In this document: piece by piece, positions 31,457 to 38,681 of the stretch
How the letters are laid out: each line of letters begins with the position of its first letter
How positions within the stretch are numbered: position 1 is the stretch's first letter
Source: Bacillota bacterium
Lineage (GTDB): Bacteria > Sysuimicrobiota > Sysuimicrobiia > Sysuimicrobiales > Segetimicrobiaceae
Direction: 5' to 3'
Length of the DNA stretch: 39,233 bases
Assembly (NCBI GenBank): GCA_021324295.1
Contig: JAJPJJ010000109.1
Coordinates: 1-39,233 of the forward strand
Notes under the pieces: model-generated
Told to the model about the DNA's origin: nothing
The model's database searches: none
The model's input: only the letters and a program-made list of their open reading frames with translations
Translations under genes and position numbers: made by a program

Positions 31457-32992
31457 GTGCGGTCGGCGACGAGAGCGTTGTACCACCGATGGAAGAGGGC
31501 CCTGGCGCGCGCCGGGGTCCGCCTTGTCTGCGCGGCGCTGCTCTGCGTGCTCGTCGCAGCAGACCTGCCATCGATTCTGTCGGCGCAGGGCGCGCCGCCG
31601 TCCGGCGGCGCGCCGGGGTATTTCCGCGTGGAGGAACGCGACGGCATCTGGTGGGTGATCGACCCCTCGGGTTCGCCCACGCTTTCGATCGGAGTCGACA
31701 ACATCGCCTACGAAGGCGACCGCATCCGGGGAACCGGGCCGTCCCCGTACCTAGCCGCGGCGGAGACGCGTTACGCGAGCCGGAACGCGTGGGTCAGGAC
31801 AGCCGTACAGCGCCTCCGCGAGTGGGGCTTCAACACGCTCGGCGCATGGTCCGACCAGGAGTTGTGGAGCGAGGGCATGCCGTACACGATCATCCTCGAT
31901 TTCGCTGCCCGGGCGGGCGCCGACTGGTTGCGCGGGCAGCCGCCCGACGTGTACGATCCCCGCTTCGCGCAGACGGCGCGCGAGATCGCGGAGGCGGAGG
32001 CCGCACCGCGTGCCGACGACCGCCTGCTGATCGGCTACTTCAGCGACAACGAGCTGTGGTGGGGGCCTGACTGGCGCAGGACCGGTACGATGCTGGCGAC
32101 GTACCTCGCGCTGCCGGCCGGCGCGCCGGGGCGGCAGCGTGCGATCGAGTTCCTCCGCCAGCGGTACGGCGGCGACATCCGCGCGCTGAACCGGGCCTGG
32201 CGCACCGCGGCCAAGGACTTTGCTCATGTGCCGCTGTGGAGCGACGCGCCCGCCTATCAGATCGACGCCGATCGGTTCCTCGAGATGGTCGCGACGCGGT
32301 ACTTCACCGTCTCGGCCGGGGCCATCCGCGCCGCCGACCCGCACCACCTCTATCTCGGCGCTCGCTTCGGCGGGATCCCGCCCGACCCGGTCCTCCGGGC
32401 TGCCCGCGTCGCCGATATCGTGTCGATCAACCTCTACAGCCGCGACCCGCGGGCGGCCGTCCGCCACGTGTACGCGCGGACGCACCGGCCGGTCCTGGTC
32501 ACCGAGTTCTCGTTCCGGGCGCTGGACTCGGGGCTGCCCAACACGCACGGCGCTGGCCCGTGGGTCTTCAATCAGCGCACCCGGGCGTGGGCCTACGCCG
32601 CGTACGTGGCGCGGCTGGAGAGCCTTCCCGAGGCGGTCGGCTATCACTGGTTCAGGTGGGCGGACGAGCCGAAAGAGGGCCGGTCCGATGGCGAGAACTC
32701 AAACTATGGCCTCGTGAGGCTGGACGACACGCCCTACGCCGCGTTCGTTGCGACGGTGCGGGCGGTCAACCAGTCGGCCATCGAGGTCCACCGCGGCGTC
32801 CGTAGCCAGCTCGCCGTGAGAGCCGCGTCCTGGTGGCACTGGTGGAGCTTCCGGGACATCATCGGGGCGCTGCTCGGCGCGCCTCGATGGGTCACGACGG
32901 CGGTGCGGACCGTGAGGGCCTTGTTGAAGCAGTCGCCGCGGGTGGCCTCCTTCTGGGGGCCGCTCTCCTCGTGCATGACCTCCGCAGTCTGA
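31457..32992 (+). CDS. Secreted glycoside hydrolase-like protein (clan GH-A type, agarase/beta-galactosidase-like)
   Basis: 511 residues. A basic start and hydrophobic run (VRLVCAALLCVLVAADLPSI) form a signal peptide. The TIM-barrel body carries the clan-A pair: acid/base Glu199 in IGYFSDNELWWGP and nucleophile Glu350 in VLVTEFSFRA. The RLREWGFNTLGAWSDQEL segment also matches beta-agarase-like (GH42/50/86-type) proteins. A late hydrophobic helix and amphipathic tail (residues 455-500) may anchor it. GGGGGGAG lies five bases before the GTG start. The likely role is outside the cell on a polysaccharide; the sugar is not determined. Confidence 0.85.
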   Translation: MRSATRALYHRWKRALARAGVRLVCAALLCVLVAADLPSILSAQGAPPSGGAPGYFRVEERDGIWWVIDPSGSPTLSIGVDNIAYEGDRIRGTGPSPYLAAAETRYASRNAWVRTAVQRLREWGFNTLGAWSDQELWSEGMPYTIILDFAARAGADWLRGQPPDVYDPRFAQTAREIAEAEAAPRADDRLLIGYFSDNELWWGPDWRRTGTMLATYLALPAGAPGRQRAIEFLRQRYGGDIRALNRAWRTAAKDFAHVPLWSDAPAYQIDADRFLEMVATRYFTVSAGAIRAADPHHLYLGARFGGIPPDPVLRAARVADIVSINLYSRDPRAAVRHVYARTHRPVLVTEFSFRALDSGLPNTHGAGPWVFNQRTRAWAYAAYVARLESLPEAVGYHWFRWADEPKEGRSDGENSNYGLVRLDDTPYAAFVATVRAVNQSAIEVHRGVRSQLAVRAASWWHWWSFRDIIGALLGAPRWVTTAVRTVRALLKQSPRVASFWGPLSSCMTSAV

Positions 32993-33255
32993 GGGGGTGG
33001 CAGCGAGACGGGTCGGCCGTGGGGGCGCCCCGCGCTTCCGGTAGGAACGGCGTCCCACCCCGACGAATCGCGGGAGCACGGCGATTCGCTGGCGGTCCCG
33101 AAAGAGCGCGCCGGGCGGGCCCCCGCGGCCCCTCCTGGAAGGGGCGCGACGCCGCAGCGCGGTCGCGTCTCCCGGCGCCCTTCGTCCCCTCCCGCCGAAC
33201 CTCTGCGAGGTGCCACCGGCACGGCACGGGACGACCCCCCGCCGCCCGTGAGCCG
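32993..33255. other. Convergent intergenic region carrying repeat copy 2
   Basis: 263 bases between the glycosidase and the Gp157 gene stop. It is dominated by the structured repeat at 33021-33124. No gene is supported, and no T-rich terminator is seen. Confidence 0.5.
33021..33124. repeat. Structured repeat element, copy 2
   Basis: Outer inverted ends GGGGGC (33021-33026) and GCCCCC (33119-33124) match the ends of copy 1. The inner hairpin is GAATCGC (33065-33071) with GCGATTC (33081-33087) and a nine-base loop, preceded by CCCACCCCGAC. Compared with copy 1, the innermost differing pair changes from C-G to A-T on both sides, keeping the stem. Confidence 0.75.
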
Positions 33256-33804
33256 CTACCGGATGATGACGTACGGCTTGCGCTCCAGCCTGACGCCCGC
33301 CACCTGCTGGCCGTCCCTGAGGGCCTTCCTGAGACCCTCCCTGTCGGGCTCCGGTTCTCGCGGCCGCAGGAAGGCCGCCGGGAGGCCGCCCGGGTCGCAA
33401 TCGATCACGACCGCCTCGGCCTCCGCGAGATACACCGTGTAGTCATCGCCGTCGAGCTTCCGGACGCCCCGGGCCAGGAGGTGCTCGGCCATCCGGTCCC
33501 TGAGGCGCGTCGCCATCGCGAGCCGCGATCGCACCTTGAGCGTGAGCGCGCGCGCGCGCTCCGCGAACAGCTCGGCCTCCTTCTCCAGACGGCTCACGAC
33601 CCAGCCGTACGCGTCGATCTTCTCCAGGACGGCGTCGTCGAGCGTCGCGAGGCGCGCCTGCTGCGCGGGCGTGAGCTCGCCGCCTGAGGCTTCGATCTCG
33701 TCCAGGAGGGCCTTGCGCTCGGCCTCGAGGTCGTACAGCGACCGCCGCTCGTCACCCGAGGCCGGCGCCACGTCGACCGGTGCGCCATCCCGCATCGTCA
33801 CCAT
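33256..33804 (-). CDS. Siphovirus Gp157 family protein
   Basis: 182 residues, largely helical. The family pattern is visible: LYDLEAERKALLDEIEASGG near the N-terminus, a VLEKIDAYGWVVSRLEKEAE coiled region, then ALTLKVRSRLAMATRLRDRM, and a small beta-rich C-terminal part (LERKPYVIIR). Gp157-type genes occur in phage replication/recombination clusters, usually next to a single-strand annealing protein, as here. The ATG overlaps the upstream stop by one base (TAATG) and has AGGAGG upstream. It is co-transcribed from the LexA-box promoter at 35.1 kb. Confidence 0.85.
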   Translation of the reverse strand: MVTMRDGAPVDVAPASGDERRSLYDLEAERKALLDEIEASGGELTPAQQARLATLDDAVLEKIDAYGWVVSRLEKEAELFAERARALTLKVRSRLAMATRLRDRMAEHLLARGVRKLDGDDYTVYLAEAEAVVIDCDPGGLPAAFLRPREPEPDREGLRKALRDGQQVAGVRLERKPYVIIR

Positions 33805-34793
33805 TACCGCTCCTCCTTGGCGTCCCTGCTGGCGCGCACGATGCCTGCGAGCTCGCGCGCAAGCTCGGCACTCTCGGCGGCCGTCAGACGCCCTAGGTCG
33901 TCCGTGCCAAACATCCGCCGGCATGCCCGCGCGAGCGCGGCGTCATCCCACTGCAGCGCGGCGACGGCCCGCTGGATCCGGTCCGCCGCTCCGGCCTCAC
34001 CCTGCGGTGCGTCGATCGCCGCCAGCCCGCTCGCGAGCTCGTCGGTGGGCGTCTTCTGCAACAGCGTGATGATCTCGGACGCCCGTGCCTCCGTGAGCTC
34101 TCCGGTGGACGAGACCTGGTAGCGGTGCGCGATCCACCGGCGGAGCGCCTCTTCGGGGAGCTGGTGCTTCCCCTTCCACAGCGAGTGGATCAGCCTCCGC
34201 TGCGGGAGCGATGCCATGCGCGGCGCCGCCGGGGGCGTCGGGCCGGCCGAGGGGCCGGCCTCCGGTGCCGCGCTCGCCTCGTCGGGACGCGGCCCGCTCT
34301 CGTCCTCGTCGTGGACCGTCTCCGCCTCGGTCTCGTCCAGCCACCCGAGGCCGCAGATGCTGAGCGTCACGCGCCGCTTCGCCTTCGTTTCGCACTTCAT
34401 GATCGCGTTGGCCAGCGCATCGCCCTTGAGGTTGGCGATCGAGACCGCCCCGATCGCATCGTCGGTCCGGCCGTCACCATCGCATGCCCGGGCCGTGACG
34501 AGATAGAGGTCGCTGAACTGCTCGCGGCTCGTGATCGTCACGCTGATCCTGCGAAGCCGCCGGAGTTGGTCGGTCGCGTCCCGCTTCGCGTAGAGGACGA
34601 GCTTGCCGTTGAGCGTGATGTAGTCAAAGGGGCGGGTGAGCGGGTTGAGCCCCAGCGATTCGCAGACCTGCCGATAGTAGAGCACGCGCTCCGCGGGGGA
34701 GAGCCTGGAGAGATCCCCGCTGAGCAGAACCCGCTCGAGGATCTCGGCCCGGTCGTGATCCCGAGGCGATAGTGCCGCTGCTGGCTCACTCAC
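33804..34793 (-). CDS. Phage-type recombination protein, candidate single-strand annealing protein (RecT/Bet-like)
   Basis: 329 residues. The N-terminal domain shows the pattern of phage annealing proteins: CESLGLNPLTRPFDYITLNG, LVLYAKRDATDQLRRL, then GDALANAIMKCETKAKRR and SICGLGWLDETEAE. A C-terminal segment (SLPQRRLIHSLWKGK to SEIITLLQK) is also found in phage recombination proteins. Such proteins anneal complementary single strands during repair or recombination. The GTG start has GAGGAGG eight bases upstream. The exact family is not certain from sight. No other phage genes lie nearby, so this is either a domesticated pair or a prophage remnant. Confidence 0.78.
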   Translation of the reverse strand: MSEPAAALSPRDHDRAEILERVLLSGDLSRLSPAERVLYYRQVCESLGLNPLTRPFDYITLNGKLVLYAKRDATDQLRRLRRISVTITSREQFSDLYLVTARACDGDGRTDDAIGAVSIANLKGDALANAIMKCETKAKRRVTLSICGLGWLDETEAETVHDEDESGPRPDEASAAPEAGPSAGPTPPAAPRMASLPQRRLIHSLWKGKHQLPEEALRRWIAHRYQVSSTGELTEARASEIITLLQKTPTDELASGLAAIDAPQGEAGAADRIQRAVAALQWDDAALARACRRMFGTDDLGRLTAAESAELARELAGIVRASRDAKEER

Positions 34794-35089
34794 GTTGCTT
34801 GCCTCCTCGCGTCCGGCTGCGCCGCGACGTCTCCGGCGCGCCGCGTCGTCTCTTGCCCGCATCGGCGGGAGCGCCCGGGGGTCGTGCCGGTGCCCCGGGA
34901 GGGTGGCGGGCCGGTCCCGCCCGAGCCCGCGGCGCGTCGGACGCCGGTGAGGGTCGTAGGGCGAGGCGGAAGGGCCCTCGGCGTGGGGATCGTCCTCGCG
35001 GCGCCGGCGCTCCCGCGGCGATCCCGGGGCCGCGCGGGAGCCCCTCCGGTTGCACGGGCGCCCTCGACGCTCTGTGCGCCTACGTGGGC

Positions 35090-35118
35090 ATCATATACCG
35101 AACGCTTGTTCGTGTCAA
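35090..35118 (-). promoter_or_regulatory. Strong sigma-A promoter of the recombination operon
   Basis: On the minus strand a perfect TTGACA (35118-35113), a 17-base spacer, then TATGAT (35095-35090). Transcription should start near 35083. The spacer is occupied by a LexA-type palindrome. Confidence 0.85.
35099..35112. promoter_or_regulatory. LexA (SOS) operator
   Basis: CGAACGCTTGTTCG is a fit to the Gram-positive/actinobacterial LexA box CGAAC-N4-GTTCG. It lies wholly inside the -35/-10 spacer, where bound LexA would block RNA polymerase. It predicts that the annealing-protein and Gp157 genes are induced by DNA damage. Confidence 0.8.
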
Positions 35119-35243
35119 TACCCCGCCGGCCGCTCCAGGCTATGCGGGTCCGCGCGGAAAAACCATCATGGTGCCGACCGCCGGGGAAGGAGCGCGCCGC
35201 GACCCCGTCATGAGACGCGAGCCGCACGATCGCGCGGCAGATC

Positions 35244-36317
35244 ATGCCGCCCCGTAGGCGCCTCCCCCGGCCGCGCCTGCATTGGCTCCTGATCGCGGGT
35301 CCCGCCTCGTGGCTGCTTGCCCTGCTGCCGCATCGGGAGCTGGCGGTCTTCTTGACGTCCGCGATCGCGCTGATCCCGCTCGCCGACCTCATCGGCGCGT
35401 CCACGGAGCAGATCGGCCTCCACGCCGGGCCCCGGGTCGGCGGCCTCCTCAACGCCACGTTCGGGAACCTGACCGAGCTGATCCTCTCGGTGCTGCTGCT
35501 CCTCAACAATCAAGTGAAGGTGGTCAAGACCTCGCTCACCGGGTCGATCCTCGGGAACCTCCTCCTGGTCATGGGGCTGTCGCTGCTTGCGGGCGGCATG
35601 TACCACAGGACGCAACGGTACAACGCCGCCGCCGCCGGGGTCCACGCGACCTCCCTCACGCTCGCCGTGATCGGGTTGCTGATGCCGGCGCTGTTCCTGC
35701 TGACCACCGGCGCGCACAGCGTCATCCAGCGCGAGGTCGTGAGTGCCATCGTCGCCGGGGTGCTCATCGCGGTGTACCTCGCTGCGCTGGTGTTCACGCG
35801 GGTCACCCACGAGCACCTGTTTCGGACGCCGAAGTCCGGGGAGCAGGCCACGTGGCCCCTGCGGACGGCCCTGCTGGTCCTCGCCGGTGCGGCGGTGTTC
35901 GTCGCGGTGGAGTCGGAGCTGCTCGCCCACGCGCTCGCGCCGGCGCTGCGCGCCCTCGGGCTGTCTCAGTTCTTTGTGGGGCTGATCCTCGTACCGATCA
36001 TCGGCAACGCGGCCGAGCACAGCTCGGCCGTGCGGTTTGCGCTCCAGGACAGGCTCGACGTCACGCTGGAGGTGGCGATCGGCTCGTCCACGCAGATCGC
36101 CCTCTTCGTCGCGCCGGCCCTCGTCTTCATCGGCCTCGCCGTCGGGCACCCGATGGACTTCGTCTTCACCAACTTCGAGGTCGCCGCGGTGGGGCTGTCC
36201 ACGCTGATCGTGACCTTTATCTCACACGACGGCCGCAGCAACTGGCTCGAGGGGGCCCAGCTCCTCGCCGCCTACCTCATCATGGCGGCCTCGTCGTTCT
36301 TCATCGGATCGCTCTGA
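35244..36317 (+). CDS. Calcium/proton exchanger (CaxA/ChaA-like)
   Basis: 357 residues with about eleven membrane segments, the normal size for bacterial Ca2+:H+ antiporters. Two inverted repeat motifs carry the transport-site acidic residues: GLLNATFGNLTELI at 67-80 and GNAAEHSSAV near 254-263. It exports Ca2+ (or another cation) in exchange for protons across the cytoplasmic membrane. A basic N-terminus precedes the first helix. No strong Shine-Dalgarno is seen before the ATG. Confidence 0.93.
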   Translation: MPPRRRLPRPRLHWLLIAGPASWLLALLPHRELAVFLTSAIALIPLADLIGASTEQIGLHAGPRVGGLLNATFGNLTELILSVLLLLNNQVKVVKTSLTGSILGNLLLVMGLSLLAGGMYHRTQRYNAAAAGVHATSLTLAVIGLLMPALFLLTTGAHSVIQREVVSAIVAGVLIAVYLAALVFTRVTHEHLFRTPKSGEQATWPLRTALLVLAGAAVFVAVESELLAHALAPALRALGLSQFFVGLILVPIIGNAAEHSSAVRFALQDRLDVTLEVAIGSSTQIALFVAPALVFIGLAVGHPMDFVFTNFEVAAVGLSTLIVTFISHDGRSNWLEGAQLLAAYLIMAASSFFIGSL

Positions 36318-36360
36318 TCGCCCCCCCAACCGGAGGCGCGGCGTAGGGCCCCTCCGCGGG

Positions 36361-37440
36361 TCACGCGCCCCACGTCTCGCGCAGGACCCGCACCCAGTTG
36401 CCGTGCAGGAGCTTGCGCAGGTCCTCGCCGGCGTAGCCCCGGTCGCACAGGGCCTGGACCAGCCCCGGCAGCCCGGCGGCGTCGCAGAGCTAGGCGGGCA
36501 TCTGGGCGCCATCGAAGTCCGAGCCCAGCGCGACGCAGTCGATGCCCATCCGCTCGACCATGTATTCGATGTGGTCCACCATGCGCCCGATCGGGGTATC
36601 GGCGTTCCGCGCGCCGTCCTCTCGCAGGAAGCCGACGTGGAAGTTGAGGCCGACGACCCCACGGGTGTCCCGGATCGCATCGAGCTGCCGGTCCGTCAGG
36701 TTCCTCGGCGACGGCGAGAGGGCGTGCGCGTTCGAGTGCGTGGCGACGAGCGGCGCGGCGCTCAGCGCGGCCACGTCCCAGAAGCCCCGCTCGGTGATGT
36801 GGGAGAGATCGATCATGACCCGCCGCCGGTTGAGCTGCCGGACGAGCTCCTTCCCCGCGTCGGTGAGCCCCGCGCCCGTATCCGGCGAGCTGGGGAACTT
36901 GAGCGGAACGCCGCAGGCGAAGCGGTTGCGCCGGCTGTGGGTCAGCCCGACCGATCGCAGCCCAGCCGCGTAGAACACCTCGAGCGCGTGCCCCTCGAGG
37001 TCGAGAGGCTCGGCCCCCTCGAAGTGCAGCAGCATCGCGAAGACGCCCGCGTCGAGACACTGCTGCAGCTCCGCGGCAGTGTGCACGACCGCAACCTCGC
37101 CCTGCGACGCCTGCGGGATCCGGAGAAGCCGGCCGAGGAGGCGGAGCGCGGCCGACTGCGCGTACTCGAGCGACATCGGCTCCGGCCACGTGCTCTCGTC
37201 GCGGTAGAGGCGCATCGTGGCCTCGAGCGAGCCCGCGGCATCGGCACGGTCGGCGTTGATCGGATCGTGGATGTAGACGGCGAAGAAGCCGCCGCCCAGG
37301 CCACCCGCGCGCGCCCGCGGCAGGTCGATGTGCCCCTGTTGCGTGCGCTCGAAGAACGACCGCCCGGTCTTCTCGAGACTCAGCACCGTATCGTTGTGCC
37401 CATCGAAGATCGGAGGATGCGTAGGCCGGTTCTGCGTCAT
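36361..37440 (-). pseudogene. Membrane dipeptidase (peptidase M19) interrupted by an in-frame amber codon
   Basis: The frame from ATG 37440 encodes an M19 renal-dipeptidase-type zinc hydrolase: FDGHNDTVLSL (His-x-Asp), LLHFEGAEPL, LTHSRRN, IDLSHITE, VATHSNAHALS and GSDFDGA. At 36492-36490 a TAG interrupts the frame. Reading on past it gives a continuous, typical M19 C-terminus (LCDAAGLPGLVQAL, then GYAGEDLRKLLHGNWVRVL) to a TGA at 36361. Family members usually have Glu or a similar residue there, so one base change, GAG to TAG, explains it. The truncated product would be 316 residues and lack the last helices. It may be a true recent nonsense mutation or a sequence error. Confidence 0.85.
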
Positions 37441-37525
37441 GGGCCACCACTTCCACTCCGCCGCGTCCCATCCCTGCGCGGCCGGGCCGGCGGCGTCACG
37501 CCGCCGCTCGTTCGAAGCGCCGTCC

Positions 37526-37539
37526 GTCGTCCGGACGAC
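37526..37539. promoter_or_regulatory. Palindrome in the divergent gap between dipeptidase and VWA genes
   Basis: GTCGTCCGGACGAC is a perfect 14-base palindrome, extended by CCGTCC and GGACGG with a three-base offset. It lies in the 232-base gap between two divergent genes and could be an operator or a hairpin. No known regulator site is recognised. Confidence 0.35.
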
Positions 37540-37583
37540 GTCGGACGGAGGTACACCTGCGCGTCCGTCGCGGCGACCCGCTC

Positions 37584-37613
37584 TTGTGGGAGCGGCAAGG
37601 CTGGGTATGTAAT
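37584..37613 (+). promoter_or_regulatory. Candidate promoter of the VWA gene
   Basis: TTGTGG (37584-37589), an 18-base spacer, then TGTAAT (37608-37613); TATGTA at 16-base spacing is an alternative. The AT-rich patch stands out in GC-rich DNA, about 60 bases before the gene. Confidence 0.4.
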
Positions 37614-37672
37614 TACTGGGAGTCAGCGCCCCCGTTCGACCCCAGGCTACAGCCGGAGCGGAGGATCGCCCC

Positions 37673-38662
37673 ATGAGCTTTTTGTCGCCGGAGCGCCTCG
37701 TGCTGCTCGTCCTCGTGCTGGCGTGCGCCGGTGCCTACGCGTGGGCGGTGCGGCGGCGGGTCGGGGGGCAGGTGCGGTACCCGACGCTGGACCTGGCAGC
37801 CCGCGCGGCCGCGGCGGCCGCGCCGTGGCGCCGGCACGTCCCGGCGGCGCTCTACCTGCTGGCGCTCTCGCTGGCCGCCGTCGGAGTGGCCCGTCCCACG
37901 GCGCGGGTGCCGATGCCGGACAACCGCACCGCGGTGATGCTCAGCGTGGACGTGAGCGGCAGCATGGAGGCGCACGACATCGTGCCCAGCAGGATCGGCG
38001 CGGCGAAGAGGGCCGCGACGGAATTCGTGCGCGCGCTGCCACGCGGCGCAAAGGTCGGGCTCGTGGCGTTCAGCTCGTACGCGACCGTGGTCACGCCGCT
38101 CACGGAGGATCACGACCGCGTCGTCCAGGCGATACGCGCGCTCCGACCCAGGTTTGCGACGGCGATCGGCGACGGGCTGCTGGAGGCCGTCTATGCCCTC
38201 CCCGGCCGCCACCGGCCGGGCGCGACGGGGCGAGCGGGCGCCGTGCAGCTCGCCGCCGCCGAGACGACCGTCCTCCCTCCGGCCGCCGTCGTCCTGTTGA
38301 GCGACGGAGGGAACAACCGGGGGACCCCACCGGAGCAGGCGGCCCGCATCGCCCGCGACCAGCACGTCACCGTGTATACGGTGGGGCTCGGCGCGCCCGA
38401 GACGAGCCGGGGCAACGCCCGAAGCCGGCCATCCAGCGAGCCGCTCGACGAGCAGACGCTGAAGACGATCGCCGAGATCACCGGCGGCACCTACCACCGC
38501 GCCTCGTCGGCCGCGGAGCTGACGCAGGCCTACACCCGCCTCGGCCGCTCGATCGGTTGGACGCAGCGGCCCACGGAGCTGAGCGGGGTGGCATCGGCCC
38601 TGGCGGCGATGCTGCTCGCCGGGACGCTCGTCGTCTCGCTGTGCTGGCACCGCCTCGATTGA
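37673..38662 (+). CDS. VWA domain membrane protein (BatA-like)
   Basis: 329 residues. Two N-terminal membrane helices (about 8-26 and 56-73) precede a von Willebrand A domain starting at AVMLSVDVSGSM, with the MIDAS residues Asp93, Ser95 and Ser97. A later VVLLSDGGNN and TVYTVGLG complete the fold. A C-terminal helix (LAAMLLAGTLVVSLCW) anchors the end. This is the BatA/aerotolerance layout, but no MoxR ATPase or other Bat genes lie beside it in the window. GGAGGA lies about eight bases before the ATG. Confidence 0.9.
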   Translation: MSFLSPERLVLLVLVLACAGAYAWAVRRRVGGQVRYPTLDLAARAAAAAAPWRRHVPAALYLLALSLAAVGVARPTARVPMPDNRTAVMLSVDVSGSMEAHDIVPSRIGAAKRAATEFVRALPRGAKVGLVAFSSYATVVTPLTEDHDRVVQAIRALRPRFATAIGDGLLEAVYALPGRHRPGATGRAGAVQLAAAETTVLPPAAVVLLSDGGNNRGTPPEQAARIARDQHVTVYTVGLGAPETSRGNARSRPSSEPLDEQTLKTIAEITGGTYHRASSAAELTQAYTRLGRSIGWTQRPTELSGVASALAAMLLAGTLVVSLCWHRLD

Positions 38663-38681
38663 GGGTGCCGGCGCGGCGGGG

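Larger units (their letters stand above)
34794..35243. other. Region holding the SOS-type promoter and a roughly 290-base leader
   Basis: 450 bases between the divergent recombination operon and the Ca2+/H+ exchanger. It contains a near-consensus promoter with a LexA box and, after it, a GC-rich leader of about 290 bases before the recombination gene. A basic 89-codon frame in that leader (34786-35055) is not called as a gene because it is low-complexity and its third positions are poorer in GC than in real genes here. Confidence 0.5.

Noticed and set aside
33256-34793. Complete prophage
   Set aside because: Only two phage-type genes are present; no integrase, capsid, terminase or attachment site is visible on either side.
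34786-35055. 89-codon Arg/Pro-rich frame in the leader of the recombination operon
   Set aside because: Low-complexity product and lower third-position GC than real genes here; kept only as a question under the leader finding.
36490-36492. Amber reassigned as a sense codon in this organism
   Set aside because: Other genes, such as the cyclase, DUF1116 and aldehyde dehydrogenase genes, end properly with TAG, and only one gene has an internal TAG.
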